Shown in pieces: positions 17,462 through 26,468 of a stretch of DNA of 51,702 nucleotides. The stretch is from Bacteroidales bacterium (GTDB lineage: Bacteria; Bacteroidota; Bacteroidia; Bacteroidales; UBA932): NCBI GenBank assembly GCA_024398295.1, contig JAKSJL010000005.1, forward strand, positions 1 through 51,702, written 5' to 3'. The stretch's first letter is position 1. Every line of letters begins with the position of its first letter. Position numbers and translations under genes: made by a program. Under the pieces are notes generated by a model. The model saw only the letters and a program-made list of their open reading frames with translations, was not told where the DNA came from and searched no databases.

Positions 17462-18979
17462 ATGAGAACTTTATTCAGAAACTACCTGGCAGTTTCACTC
17501 ATTCTGGCTCTCACAGCTGGTTCTGCCATGGCACAGACTTCTCGTCGTGGTTCTACCACCTCGACAAATACAAATACTGCGACTACCTCTACCAGTACCT
17601 CTCGTAGCTCAAGCACTGCTGCGACTACCACTTCACGTGGCACCAGCACCGCTGCGACCACCACTGAGAGCTCTCGCAGCTCACAGACCGCTACACAGGT
17701 GAATAGAGGTTCAAGCAGCTCTACCAGTACCTCTCGCGGCACAAGTACTGCTGCTACCACCACTACCAGCACCTCTCGTAGCTCAAGCACCGCTGCTACT
17801 ACCACCTCACGTGGCACCAGCTCACCTTCTACGAGCACTGAGAGCTCTCGTAGTTCACAGACTGCTACACAGGTGAACAATGGCACTACCACTTCACGTG
17901 GCACCAGCACCACTGGCACCACTACCACTGTATCACGCAGCGGATCTACCACCACATCTGAGGCAAGCAGACCTACCAGCGCTGCTACCACCAGCACCAG
18001 CTCTTCTCGCAGCTCGAACTCAAATGTGTCTCGTAGTGCATCTGCAGATGGCACCACTGCTTCTCGCAGCCGCTCTACCACAGCTGACGCTACTTCAGTG
18101 ACTACTACCACCAGAAGAAATTCTGTTACCAATGATGAGTATAGCCGTGGACTTACTTCCGTAACTACAGTACGTAGTTCAGATGCAGTGAACGGAGTCC
18201 CTCAGAACATCGACAGCTATTCATACCTGCGTATGGATAACCAGAGAAATGTGAACAGAATCCCTCCTCGTGAGCGTATCCCTATGACCTATGACAGGCC
18301 TTGTGGTTTCCATGGCGTAGATCCTCACTTCTATGGCTATAGAGTCGAGTATCTGCCTCCAAGATACAGGAAGATGACGCATTGGGGAGTAACTTACTAC
18401 TACTACAATGATGTCTACTACAGAATGTACAATAATCACTACGTGGTCTGCCGTCCTCCTTACGGAGTGACCTGGAAGCTGAGCATCTTCAACAGAAGAG
18501 TTTACCCTTCAGTGAGATTCTCATACTACTCACACGTATATCGTCCATTCAGTGTCACTGATGCGAACTGGGTTACCATCGCTCGCCAGAATGAGGTGAT
18601 TGCACGTAACAATGCAATCCTCATGCAGCAGAACATGCATCTTGCGCTCAACGCAAACAGAGCTCTCTCTGCTTATGAGATCGCGAACCGACTTGGACTT
18701 GTCCAGAGCTACGCATACATGAACACCGAGTACTACTATCAGGATGGTATCTTCTTCATCTCCAGAGGTTCAAACAGATACGAGGTCATCGTTCCTCCTG
18801 CAGGAGCACTCGTAGACGAGCTTCCTGATGACTACGACATCATCGTCCTCGACGGAGTTGAGTACTACAAGGTGGATGATACCGTATATCGTCTCGTCCT
18901 CGTGGACGGAGCACCTCTTCTCGAGGTCCTCGGCCAGATGTACGGAACAATGGCTCACAAGTATAACTTCTACTTCTAG
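17462..18979 (+). CDS. Exported Ser/Thr-rich repeat protein with Tyr-rich C-terminal domain (DUF6515-like)
   Basis: A 505-residue protein with a cleavable signal (MRTLFRNYLAVSLILALTAG, cleavage after AMA). Residues about 26-225 are almost only Ser, Thr, Ala, Gly and Arg (SRGTSTAATTT, SRSSQTATQVN) with an internal near-duplication. The C-terminal part (about 240-505) is folded: WGVTYYYYNDVYYRMYNNHYVVCRPPYGV recurs later as EYYYQDGIFFI and IVLDGVEYYKV, the aromatic pattern of DUF6515-type proteins, whose function is unknown. I infer a flexible wall- or surface-spanning stalk. Last gene of the operon, 12 bp after the NamZ-like gene and followed by a bidirectional terminator. The longer opposite-strand frames in the repeat are artefacts. 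Confidence 0.7.
   Translation: MRTLFRNYLAVSLILALTAGSAMAQTSRRGSTTSTNTNTATTSTSTSRSSSTAATTTSRGTSTAATTTESSRSSQTATQVNRGSSSSTSTSRGTSTAATTTTSTSRSSSTAATTTSRGTSSPSTSTESSRSSQTATQVNNGTTTSRGTSTTGTTTTVSRSGSTTTSEASRPTSAATTSTSSSRSSNSNVSRSASADGTTASRSRSTTADATSVTTTTRRNSVTNDEYSRGLTSVTTVRSSDAVNGVPQNIDSYSYLRMDNQRNVNRIPPRERIPMTYDRPCGFHGVDPHFYGYRVEYLPPRYRKMTHWGVTYYYYNDVYYRMYNNHYVVCRPPYGVTWKLSIFNRRVYPSVRFSYYSHVYRPFSVTDANWVTIARQNEVIARNNAILMQQNMHLALNANRALSAYEIANRLGLVQSYAYMNTEYYYQDGIFFISRGSNRYEVIVPPAGALVDELPDDYDIIVLDGVEYYKVDDTVYRLVLVDGAPLLEVLGQMYGTMAHKYNFYF
17591..17878 (+). repeat. Near-duplicate 114-bp units in the Ser/Thr-rich region
   Basis: Unit A at 17591-17704 and unit B at 17765-17878 encode 38 residues each with 34 identical; both end in SRSSQTATQVN. 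The offset is 174 bp. Smaller SRGTSTAATTT-type repeats fill the space between. Confidence 0.85.
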
Positions 18980-18999
18980 TAGATCTGATACATCATATG

Positions 19000-19028
19000 A
19001 AAAAGGCTGCCGGAAGGCTGCCTTTTTT
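19000..19028. terminator. Bidirectional terminator between the SpoIID operon and murI
   Basis: AAAAAGGC and GCCTTTTT form the outer stem, with GCC-GGAA-GGC inside. The A-run and T-run allow termination in both directions, between two convergent genes. Confidence 0.8.
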
Positions 19029-19030
19029 CG

Positions 19031-19813
19031 TTATATGAGCTTGAAAATACGCTTGAGTGAGTCGCCGCTGCCAGAGGAGAATAGAGCGACCTTCTGGGAG
19101 CGGTCGCTTGCTGCGGAGGTGGTGCTAGTGACAGGGATGCCCTGCTCATGGATGACGCGCTCAAGCTGGCGGGCCGCAGCGGGAGCTGGATCGACTATCT
19201 TTATGTCGCGTCCTGGACACAGGTCGGCTATGACCTTTTCGATAGTGCTCCTGAGGAAAGGGTAGTGGGTGCAGCCGAGCACGATGTGGTCGGCGCCTGC
19301 CTCGACGAGCGGCTGCACGCTCTGGCGGACCACGCTTTCAGCGTGCTCCCCGTCGAGCTCGCCCGCCTCGACGAGCTCCACGAAGCCCTGGCCCACATGC
19401 TCTACGACTGTGATGCCGTCTGCGTAGCGGTCGCGCGTGTCGAGGTACTTGGAGGCCTTCAGGGTGCCGGCTGTGGCGAGCACACCTATCACTCCGGTGC
19501 GCGTCTCCAGCGCTGCTGGCTTTACTGCTGGCTCCATACCGATGAACTTCACTGGGTATTCCTGACGGAGGGTGGCTATGGCTGCGGCCGTGGCTGTATT
19601 ACATGCCACGACTATGACGTCAGCCCCTTTCTCAAGAAGAAAACCGGTGATTTCCCGCGCCCTGTCTATGATGAACTCACGACTTTTCTCTCCATACGGG
19701 CAGTAGAGATTATCTGCATAGAAGATGTAATTCTCCTCAGGAAGAAGCTTTACTATCTCCCTGTAGACGGAAAGACCTCCCGATCCAGAATCAAACAATC
19801 CTATTGTCGCCAT
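19031..19813 (-). CDS. murI: Glutamate racemase
   Basis: A 260-residue cytoplasmic racemase that makes D-glutamate for peptidoglycan. The ATG at 19813 gives the family start MATIGLFDSGSGGLSV; the frame continues upstream but without a good start. Catalytic residues: Asp8, Cys71 in VVACNTATA, Cys181 in VLGCTHYPF. Length agrees with MurI. It is convergent with the wall-fragment operon, sharing the terminator at 19000-19028, and divergent from prfB with 55 bp between the starts. A CAAAATTA (TAATTTTG on the minus strand) at 19822-19829 is the likely -7 element. Confidence 0.95.
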   Translation of the reverse strand: MATIGLFDSGSGGLSVYREIVKLLPEENYIFYADNLYCPYGEKSREFIIDRAREITGFLLEKGADVIVVACNTATAAAIATLRQEYPVKFIGMEPAVKPAALETRTGVIGVLATAGTLKASKYLDTRDRYADGITVVEHVGQGFVELVEAGELDGEHAESVVRQSVQPLVEAGADHIVLGCTHYPFLRSTIEKVIADLCPGRDIKIVDPAPAAARQLERVIHEQGIPVTSTTSAASDRSQKVALFSSGSGDSLKRIFKLI

Positions 19814-19821
19814 AACACACG

Positions 19822-19829
19822 CAAAATTA
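19822..19829 (-). promoter_or_regulatory. murI: -7 element of murI
   Basis: The minus strand reads TAATTTTG, a TAnnTTTG match, 8 nt before the murI ATG. No good -33 box. Confidence 0.45.
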
Positions 19830-19842
19830 CATAAAAAATGTG

Positions 19843-19850
19843 TAGATTTG
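19843..19850 (+). promoter_or_regulatory. prfB: -7 element of prfB
   Basis: TAGATTTG matches TAnnTTTG, 18 nt before the prfB ATG and back to back with the murI element. No good -33 box. Confidence 0.5.
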
Positions 19851-19868
19851 TAAGATAAAAGGAACATC

Positions 19869-21005
19869 ATGATTACTTTAGAGCAGATAAAGGACCTGCA
19901 GGGCAGGCTGGGGACGCTGAAAGGCTGTCTCGACATCGAAGGGAAGCGCGCACAGGTCGCCTCCCTTGAGCTTCAGTCGCAGGCTCCTGACTTCTGGAAC
20001 GACCCTAAGGCTGCGGAAATCTTCCTGAAGAAGATGAACGTGGTGAAGGCTTGGGTGACTTCTTACGACCGCATTGCTGCTGCTCTGGATGATCTCGATG
20101 TGCTCTATGAGTTCGCGAAGGATAGCGGTGCTACAGAGGACGCGGAAACGGCTGAGTCGCAGGAGCTTGCTGAGGCATACGGCGCGGTGGAAGTGGATCT
20201 GGAGGCATTGGAGCTCAAGAACATGCTCGGCGCTGAAGGAGATAACCTCGGCGCTGTGCTCACCATAAACTCCGGTGCTGGTGGCACTGAGGCGAATGAC
20301 TGGTCAGCGATGCTCATGCGCATGTACATGCGCTGGTGCGAGCGTAATGGCTACAAGACCACTGTCACAGAGCTCGTGGATGGCGATGAAGTGGGCATCA
20401 AGAGCACTACCATCGAGGTGGAGGGAGATTTCGCCTATGGCTACCTGAAGGCGGAGAATGGCGTGCACAGGCTTGTGCGCATCTCGCCATTCAATGCTCA
20501 GGGCAAGCGTCAGACTACCTTCTCGTCGGTGTTTGTATATCCATTGGTAGATGATACCATCAGCATAGAGATAAAGGAGAGCGACCTCGAGTGGGACACC
20601 TTCAGAAGCGGCGGTCATGGCGGCCAGAACGTGAACAAGGTGGAGACAGGAGTGCGTGTAAGGCATGTGCCTACAGGCATCGTGGTAGAGAATACAGAGG
20701 GTCGCACGCAGATAGGTAACAAGGAGAATGCGCTCCGTATCCTCAAATCACGCCTCTACGACATGGAGCTGCGCAAGCGCCAGGAGAAGCAGGCGGAGCT
20801 CGAGGGACAGAAGAAGCGCATCGAGTGGGGTAGCCAGATCCGCTCATATGTCCTCCATCCATACAAGATGGTGAAGGACCTCCGCACCGGCGTGTCCACT
20901 GCAGACACACAGGGAGTGCTCGACGGCGACCTGAACGAGTTCATGCGCTCCTTCCTCATGCAGCAGGGCACAGGAAACCTCACACCAGTTGAAGATATTG
21001 ACTAA
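19869..21005 (+). CDS. prfB: Peptide chain release factor 2
   Basis: A 378-residue class I release factor that reads UGA and UAA. Domains: N-terminal helical domain, central stop-recognition domain with the RF2 tripeptide SPF at 206-208 ([11 protein letters not shown]), and the GGQ loop at 251-253 in [16 protein letters not shown] rather than PxT makes it RF2, not RF1. The usual RF2 autoregulatory frameshift (CUU UGA C near codon 25) is absent: codons 21-22 are CTC GAC in frame and the reading frame is open from the ATG. A His stands before GGQ, where Ala or Pro is more common. Fumarase follows 13 bp downstream, apparently in the same transcript. Confidence 0.95.
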   Translation: MITLEQIKDLQGRLGTLKGCLDIEGKRAQVASLELQSQAPDFWNDPKAAEIFLKKMNVVKAWVTSYDRIAAALDDLDVLYEFAKDSGATEDAETAESQELAEAYGAVEVDLEALELKNMLGAEGDNLGAVLTINSGAGGTEANDWSAMLMRMYMRWCERNGYKTTVTELVDGDEVGIKSTTIEVEGDFAYGYLKAENGVHRLVRISPFNAQGKRQTTFSSVFVYPLVDDTISIEIKESDLEWDTFRSGGHGGQNVNKVETGVRVRHVPTGIVVENTEGRTQIGNKENALRILKSRLYDMELRKRQEKQAELEGQKKRIEWGSQIRSYVLHPYKMVKDLRTGVSTADTQGVLDGDLNEFMRSFLMQQGTGNLTPVEDID

Positions 21006-21018
21006 ATCATATAGTTTT

Positions 21019-22641
21019 ATGGCATTTAAGTACGCACCAATGTTTCAGCTTGGCCCAGACCAGACTGAATACTACAAGATCCCAGGCTCAGAGGCTTATG
21101 TCTCAGTAGCAGATTTCGAGGGTACCCCTATCCTCAAGATCCAGAAGGAAGCCCTCACCGTCATGGCAAACACCGCTTTCCGTGATGTCAGCTTCCTCCT
21201 CCGTCGCTCTCATAACGAGCAGGTCGCAAAGATCCTCGCAGACCCAGAGGCTAGCGCAAATGACAAGTATGTAGCACTTACCTTCCTTCGCAATGCTGAG
21301 GTGGCTGCCAAGGGCAAGCTCCCTCTCTGCCAGGACACAGGTACCGCTATCGTTCACGGCGAGAAGGGCCAGCAGGTCTGGACAAACTTCTGCGATGAGG
21401 AGGCTCTTTCACTTGGTGTATACAAGACATACACTGAGGAGAATCTCCGTTACTCTCAGAACGCACCTCTCGATATGTACAATGAGGTAAACACCAAGTG
21501 TAACCTTCCAGCTCAGATCGACATCGAGGCTACAGAGGGCATGGAGTACAAGTTCCTCTGCGTCACCAAGGGTGGTGGCTCGGCAAACAAGACATACCTC
21601 TATCAGGAGACAAAGGCACGTATCCAGAACCCTGGCACCCTCGTTCCTTTCCTCGTGGCTAAGATGAAGACTCTCGGCACAGCCGCTTGTCCTCCTTACC
21701 ATATCGCTATCGTAGTGGGTGGTACTTCTGCAGAGAAGAACCTCCTTACAGTGAAGCTCGCTTCTACACATTACTATGATACACTCCCTACCACAGGAGA
21801 TGAGACTGTCCGTGCATTCCGCGATGTAGAGATCGAGAAGGAGCTCCTCGAGGAGACACATAAGATCGGTCTCGGTGCACAGTTCGGTGGTAAGTACATG
21901 GCTCACGACATCCGTGTCGTTCGCCTCCCACGCCACGGTGCAAGCTGCCCTATCGGCCTGGGTGTAAGCTGCTCAGCAGACCGTAACATCAAGGCTAAGA
22001 TCAATGCTGACGGTATCTGGATCGAGAAGATGGACGACAAGCCATATGAGCTTATCCCAGAGGAGCTTCGCAATGCAGGTGAAAGCGGTGCAGTGGAGAT
22101 CGACCTTAACCAGCCTATGGCAGACGTATGTAAGATCCTTACCAAGTATCCTGTAGGTACACGTCTTAACCTGAAGGGCACCATCATCGTAGGCCGTGAT
22201 ATCGCTCATGCTAAGCTCAAGGCTCGCCTCGATGCAGGTGAGGGCATGCCTCAGTACATGAAGGATCACCCTATTTACTATGCAGGTCCTGCAAAGACCC
22301 CTGCAGGAATGCCTTGCGGCTCTATGGGACCTACCACAGCAGGCCGTATGGATCCATACGTAGATGAGTTCCAGGATAATGGCGGCTCAATGATCATGCT
22401 TGCGAAGGGTAACCGTAGCCAGGCAGTGACTGACGCTTGCCAGAAGCACGGCGGTTTCTATCTTGGCTCTATCGGTGGTCCTGCAGCTATCCTTGCTCAG
22501 AACAACATCAAGAGCATCGAGTGCGTTGAGTACCCAGAGCTCGGTATGGAGGCTATCTGGAAGATCCAGGTTGAGGACTTCCCAGCATTCATCCTTGTGG
22601 ATGACAAGGGCAATGATTTCTTCAAGACCATTGGTCTTTAA
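21019..22641 (+). CDS. Class I (iron-sulfur) fumarate hydratase
   Basis: A 540-residue enzyme interconverting fumarate and malate, FumA/FumB type with N-terminal fumerase and C-terminal fumerase-beta domains in one chain. The three Cys at the places of the E. coli FumA 4Fe-4S ligands are visible: Cys104 ([10 protein letters not shown]), Cys224 (AACPPYH) and Cys318 (GVSCSAD). The ATG at 21019 gives [20 protein letters not shown]; an upstream in-frame ATG at 20989 lies inside prfB and is unlikely. In Bacteroidales it serves the reductive branch from oxaloacetate to succinate as well as the TCA cycle. The cluster is oxygen sensitive, which fits an anaerobe. A terminator follows. Confidence 0.95.
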   Translation: MAFKYAPMFQLGPDQTEYYKIPGSEAYVSVADFEGTPILKIQKEALTVMANTAFRDVSFLLRRSHNEQVAKILADPEASANDKYVALTFLRNAEVAAKGKLPLCQDTGTAIVHGEKGQQVWTNFCDEEALSLGVYKTYTEENLRYSQNAPLDMYNEVNTKCNLPAQIDIEATEGMEYKFLCVTKGGGSANKTYLYQETKARIQNPGTLVPFLVAKMKTLGTAACPPYHIAIVVGGTSAEKNLLTVKLASTHYYDTLPTTGDETVRAFRDVEIEKELLEETHKIGLGAQFGGKYMAHDIRVVRLPRHGASCPIGLGVSCSADRNIKAKINADGIWIEKMDDKPYELIPEELRNAGESGAVEIDLNQPMADVCKILTKYPVGTRLNLKGTIIVGRDIAHAKLKARLDAGEGMPQYMKDHPIYYAGPAKTPAGMPCGSMGPTTAGRMDPYVDEFQDNGGSMIMLAKGNRSQAVTDACQKHGGFYLGSIGGPAAILAQNNIKSIECVEYPELGMEAIWKIQVEDFPAFILVDDKGNDFFKTIGL

Positions 22642-22661
22642 TAGCTATTGCTGAATAAGTT

Positions 22662-22698
22662 GAAAGCGGCTCTGCAGTATGCAGGGCCGCTTTCTTCC
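22662..22698 (+). terminator. Terminator after fumarase
   Basis: Arms GAAAGCGGC (22662-22670) and GCCGCTTTC (22686-22694) with CTGCA/TGCAG inside, then TTCCTTTC. A strong hairpin with a modest T-run. Confidence 0.8.
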
Positions 22699-22708
22699 TT
22701 TCAAATGG

Positions 22709-22739
22709 TTTGATAGGTCAGCCGAATTTGTTATATTTG
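22709..22739 (+). promoter_or_regulatory. Promoter of the first GH89 gene
   Basis: TTTG (22709-22712), exactly 19 nt, TATATTTG (22732-22739): a full match to TTTG-N19-TAnnTTTG. The ATG lies 21 nt downstream. Confidence 0.88.
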
Positions 22740-22760
22740 GGAAGTCCAAAACATTGTGAT

Positions 22761-24977
22761 ATGAAAAAGCTTTTGAGTCTGTTTGCTGCGGCATTGGCAC
22801 TTGTGCTCGCCAGCGCGTGCAATGAGGAAAACACTGAAACCGCAAATATCTCCGATGAGAAGGAAGCGTATGAGCTCGCGACTAGAGTGATTGGCCGCTC
22901 GGCGGAGTCGTTCGTGTTCGTGAAGAAGCCTTCTGGAGACGGGAAGGATTACTTTGACCTCAGCAGCTCCGATGGCAAGGTGACCATCAAGGCGAACAGC
23001 TCAAACTCCATGGCTGTGGGATTGAACTACTACCTGAAGTATATATGTAAGGTGGATGTCAGCTGGATGGGAAATGGCACTTATGCATTGCCAAACCCTC
23101 TTCCTTCAGTGGGCATTCCGGTGCACATGGATGCTCGCGTGGATGACAGGTTTTTCCTCAATTACTGCACCTTCGGCTACACCTTCCCATGGTGGGGCTG
23201 GAAGGAGTGGGAGCGCCTCATCGACTGGATGGCCCTGCAGGGCATAAACCTGCCTCTCGCCATCACTGGAGAGGAGTCCATCTGGTATGAGATATGGACT
23301 GAGATGGGCCTCACAGATGAGGAAGTGCGCTCATATTTTACCGGCCCGTCGCACCTTCCATGGCATAGGATGATGAATATTGACGGCTGGGATGGCCCGC
23401 TTCCGGTAAGCTGGCTGAATGGTCAGAAGGAGCTGCAGAAGCGCATTGTAGCCCGCGAGAGGGCGCTTCGTATGCGTCCAGTGCTCCCTGCATTCTCTGG
23501 CCATGTGCCTGCAGCTATCACCAAGGTGCATCCTGATGCGCCAGTGACCAAGGTGAGCCGCTGGGCTGGCTTCAGTGAGGAGAATTCCTGCACTTTCCTT
23601 GATCCTACCAGCGATCTCTTCGCGCAGATCCAGAAGCAGTATCTGGAGAAGCAGACTGCCGCTTTCGGCACAGACCACGTCTATGGTATAGATATCTTCA
23701 ATGAGGTGGATCCTGCTTCTTGGGAACCAGAGTATCTGGGTAGAGTCTCAAAACAGGTGTACAAGACCGTGGAGGCTGTGGATTCTACTGCCACCTGGCT
23801 TCAGATGGGATGGATGTTCTACTATGACGCCAAGCATTGGACAGACGAGCGCCTGCGTTCTTATGTGACTTCCGCGCCTAAGGACAAGCAGATCATACTT
23901 GACTATTATTGTGACAATGTTGAGGTTTGGAGACGCACCCAGAGCTTCTATGGAGTGCCATTCGTGTGGTGCTATCTGGGCAACTTCGGAGGAAATACTG
24001 ACCTCGCTGGTAACCTTGAGAGGGTGAACGAGCGTATTGAGAATACCTTTGCTGAGGCTGGGAAGGGCTTCAGGGGCATTGGCTCCACACTTGAAGGACT
24101 CGACTGTAACCCTATGATGTATGAGTATCTCTTCGAGAAGGCCTGGACCAAGGGCGTGGATGACATGCACAAGAGCATTCCTTCATGGATTTCTTCATAC
24201 GCACTCAGACGTGGCTGCGCGGATGAGACTGCCGCTGTCTCTGCCTGGACGGAGCTTGTGGACAGCGTCTACTGTGGCCATTCTAGTACCAGGGTGGGAT
24301 CATGGCTGGTACAGCGTCCTACACTTGTGGCGAAGAGCAAGAGGCTTCCAAACTACTCAAACTCTGCACTGGGCGATGCCCTTGGCCTTCTTCTGGATGG
24401 TGGTGGCTCTGGCACCAACTATGAGTTCGATGTGGTCAATCTTTGTCGTCAGTGGCTCCTGAACATATTCTCATTCGATTTCGAAAAGTATAAGACACTC
24501 TACGCTGAAGGAGAGAGAAATGAACTGGAAGTGATTGAGCGTGAGATGCTTGAGATAGCAGACGATATCGATAGACTCTTGGCGACCCAGCCATACTTCA
24601 TGCTGGGCAAGTGGATAGGCGATGCGAGAGCATTGGGTACAAATGTCTCAGAGGCAGACTATTTCGAGTCAAATGCGAGAAACCTCATCACCACTTGGGG
24701 AGCGCCAGGCAGCAGCCTCAATGACTACGCCTGCCGTAGCCTTTCAGGCCTCATCAGCTCATACTACAGGGTGCGCTGGGAGATGTTCTTCAGCGAGATG
24801 CATCGTGTCCTCGCGAACGAGAGCACGTTCGACGAGGATGCCTTCAAGGAGCAGCTCGTCGACTTCGAGGGCTGCTGGAACAGGGAGATGATAGGTAAGG
24901 TTGCTTATGCTCCGATGATGGGCTCAGTCACTAGCGCTCAGGAGCTGTACAACAAATATTCCCACAGAGGTCAGTAA
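22761..24977 (+). CDS. GH89 alpha-N-acetylglucosaminidase lipoprotein (NAGLU-like), copy 1
   Basis: A 738-residue exported enzyme; signal ending ASAC (Cys19). GH89 enzymes release terminal alpha-linked GlcNAc, for example from heparan-type or mucin-type glycans. The three-domain NAGLU layout is visible: small N-terminal domain with NSSNSMAVGLNYYLKY, a TIM barrel with PWWGWKEWERLIDWMALQG and the acid/base Glu315 in DIFNEVDPASWEP, the nucleophile Glu445 in TLEGLDCNP, then an all-helical C-terminal part. The start at 22761 fits the promoter and the signal peptide. Its last 47 bp overlap the 3' end of the convergent DUF1460 gene. Paralogous to the gene at 29413. Confidence 0.92.
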   Translation: MKKLLSLFAAALALVLASACNEENTETANISDEKEAYELATRVIGRSAESFVFVKKPSGDGKDYFDLSSSDGKVTIKANSSNSMAVGLNYYLKYICKVDVSWMGNGTYALPNPLPSVGIPVHMDARVDDRFFLNYCTFGYTFPWWGWKEWERLIDWMALQGINLPLAITGEESIWYEIWTEMGLTDEEVRSYFTGPSHLPWHRMMNIDGWDGPLPVSWLNGQKELQKRIVARERALRMRPVLPAFSGHVPAAITKVHPDAPVTKVSRWAGFSEENSCTFLDPTSDLFAQIQKQYLEKQTAAFGTDHVYGIDIFNEVDPASWEPEYLGRVSKQVYKTVEAVDSTATWLQMGWMFYYDAKHWTDERLRSYVTSAPKDKQIILDYYCDNVEVWRRTQSFYGVPFVWCYLGNFGGNTDLAGNLERVNERIENTFAEAGKGFRGIGSTLEGLDCNPMMYEYLFEKAWTKGVDDMHKSIPSWISSYALRRGCADETAAVSAWTELVDSVYCGHSSTRVGSWLVQRPTLVAKSKRLPNYSNSALGDALGLLLDGGGSGTNYEFDVVNLCRQWLLNIFSFDFEKYKTLYAEGERNELEVIEREMLEIADDIDRLLATQPYFMLGKWIGDARALGTNVSEADYFESNARNLITTWGAPGSSLNDYACRSLSGLISSYYRVRWEMFFSEMHRVLANESTFDEDAFKEQLVDFEGCWNREMIGKVAYAPMMGSVTSAQELYNKYSHRGQ

Positions 24978-25869
24978 GATCTGCCAGCCTGGAGATACGT
25001 AGGCCGTTTGTCGCGTAGTCGGCAAGGGTCTTCGGCTCGATGATGACCTTCATCGCCTTCATGGAGGCGTGGATGAAGTGCATCTCTCCATTATGCTCGT
25101 AAGCCAATGCTACATGCGCGAGGTCGAGACCTTCAGCCTTGGAAATGAAGGTGATGATGTCTCCGCTGTGGATCTGTGACATGATTTTAGGGTCCTTGAG
25201 CTGAGCCTGAGAGATGTAGAAGTATGGCTTCTGCGCCTCGAGATGCTTCTCCATCGCTGCGATCTTCTGGAGCTGTGAAGGGTCATTCTTTATCTGCTTG
25301 TAGCTGTTTGGGTGTGTGCTCATGAACGAGAAATGCTGGGTGAACTCGTCGCCGAGCTCGCTCGAAAACTCCCTAAGAAGGCCGTTTGTGGCGTTCTGGA
25401 GCAGCCATTCGCTGGTGTAGTGGATACGCGAAGAGTATCCATCGATCTCGCCGAGGCGATAACGCATGTTCTGAATATTCCTGCAGAGGAGCTCATAGGA
25501 TGGCTTCGCCTCCTTGAGCGACGGCTCCTTCCTCTCGAAGAAGTGGATGCCATCTCCAGCCTGCACGATCTCCACTCCCTTCACGGTCAGCGCAAAGCAA
25601 GTGCACATCTCGACGAAAAGGATGCAGTCGGTCTGGTCCAGGAACACCTGCAGGGCTTCTGGCTCTACTTCGAGGGTGCCTGCGACGTAGTCTGTGCCGA
25701 GGAACTGCTTCGCGATTTCGATGACGAGGTCGCCCATAGGGTAGGATGCGACTGGCTTGACCTGGGTGTAAACCTTATCAAATATGGCCTTGTTTATGGC
25801 GGTCTGGCTCTGCGCCTGCATTCCCAATGCGGCGATGAGCGCGATGAGTGAAAGGATGAACTTACGCAT
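24931..25869 (-). CDS. DUF1460 exported hydrolase (NlpC/P60-like, N-acetylmuramoyl-L-alanine amidase-like)
   Basis: A 312-residue protein with a cleavable signal (MRKFILSLIALIAALGMQAQ). DUF1460 has a papain-like NlpC/P60 fold and is annotated as an amidase-like peptidoglycan hydrolase. The family core is seen: YVAGTLEVEPEAL, then DQTDCILFVE with Cys82 as nucleophile, and later SGDIITFIS and GLDLAHVALAY with the catalytic His. The start at 25869 was chosen for the signal peptide; upstream codons are positively charged and overlap the divergent folate gene. The C-terminus reads into the antisense of the GH89 gene for 47 bp. Likely periplasmic cleavage of peptide stems. Confidence 0.8.
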   Translation of the reverse strand: MRKFILSLIALIAALGMQAQSQTAINKAIFDKVYTQVKPVASYPMGDLVIEIAKQFLGTDYVAGTLEVEPEALQVFLDQTDCILFVEMCTCFALTVKGVEIVQAGDGIHFFERKEPSLKEAKPSYELLCRNIQNMRYRLGEIDGYSSRIHYTSEWLLQNATNGLLREFSSELGDEFTQHFSFMSTHPNSYKQIKNDPSQLQKIAAMEKHLEAQKPYFYISQAQLKDPKIMSQIHSGDIITFISKAEGLDLAHVALAYEHNGEMHFIHASMKAMKVIIEPKTLADYATNGLRISRLADLTDLCGNICCTAPER

Positions 25870-25905
25870 AGTGGGATAAAGATAAGTAATTCTTCTGGAA
25901 ATCCT

Positions 25906-25913
25906 TATATTTG
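25906..25913 (+). promoter_or_regulatory. -7 element 5 nt before the 5-FTHF cyclo-ligase ATG
   Basis: TATATTTG ends at 25913 and the ATG begins at 25919. With the usual -7 geometry the transcript would start at or next to the A of ATG, giving a leaderless mRNA. Confidence 0.55.
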
Positions 25914-25918
25914 TGTCA

Positions 25919-26455
25919 ATGATTAAGTCCAAGTCAGAGATCAGGCGCGAGATGCGCGCACTGCGTGAGGCTTTCCGCGAAGGGGGAGAGTCCTTGCGCG
26001 CGTGTGAGCGCCTGACGGCTCTTGAGCAGTGGAAGGATGCTGATACTGTCCTTCTGTACAGCGCCATTCAGGGCGAGGTCGACACCGCGCAGCTGATTGC
26101 TCAGTGGTGTGGGGTGAAGAGGATAGTCCTTCCTTTGGTCGTGGGAGATGACCTGGCGCTGAAGGAGTATCATCCAGGCTCACTTATCCCTGGATACAAG
26201 GGTATAATGGAGCCGTCAGTGGATTCTGTGACCGTGGAACCATCTGAGATACAGATGGTTGTCGTGCCGGGTGTCGCATTCGACAAGGATTGCAGACGTC
26301 TCGGGAGAGGGAAGGGCTACTATGACCGGCTGCTGTCACGGGTGCATTGTCCTAAGATAGGACTAGCCTTTGACTGGCAGATAGTGGAGGCTGTGCCAGT
26401 GGATGACTGGGATGTCGCTCTGGACTCGGTAGTTACTTCTACCACCGTTTTTTAG
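25919..26455 (+). CDS. 5-formyltetrahydrofolate cyclo-ligase family protein
   Basis: A 178-residue cytoplasmic enzyme of the 5-FTHF cyclo-ligase (MTHFS) family, which uses ATP to turn 5-formyl-THF into 5,10-methenyl-THF. Seen: basic N-terminal helix (KSKSEIRREMRAL), VVVPGVAFDKDCRRLGRGKGYYDRLL near residues 120-145 (shown here only in part as the family signature), and a late GLAFDWQIVE. Length fits the family (about 180-200). The ATG at 25919 was chosen; a GTG at 25913 would overlap the promoter element. The lytic transglycosylase follows 13 bp later but has its own promoter-like element. Confidence 0.88.
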   Translation: MIKSKSEIRREMRALREAFREGGESLRACERLTALEQWKDADTVLLYSAIQGEVDTAQLIAQWCGVKRIVLPLVVGDDLALKEYHPGSLIPGYKGIMEPSVDSVTVEPSEIQMVVVPGVAFDKDCRRLGRGKGYYDRLLSRVHCPKIGLAFDWQIVEAVPVDDWDVALDSVVTSTTVF

Positions 26456-26463
26456 TATATTTG
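26456..26463 (+). promoter_or_regulatory. -7 element 5 nt before the lytic transglycosylase ATG
   Basis: TATATTTG ends at 26463, the ATG begins at 26469. Same sequence and same 5-nt gap as the preceding gene. It overlaps the stop of the folate gene region. Confidence 0.5.
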
Positions 26464-26468
26464 CACTT

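Noticed and set aside
17482..18132. A 216-codon open frame antisense to the Ser/Thr-rich repeat region
   Set aside because: It arises from the base bias of the repeats on the other strand; it has no start context, promoter or conserved fold, and its product would be a low-complexity Val/Glu/Arg string.
19148..19834. A 228-codon open frame antisense to murI
   Set aside because: It covers the murI coding strand almost exactly; MurI shows all catalytic motifs, so this is a shadow.
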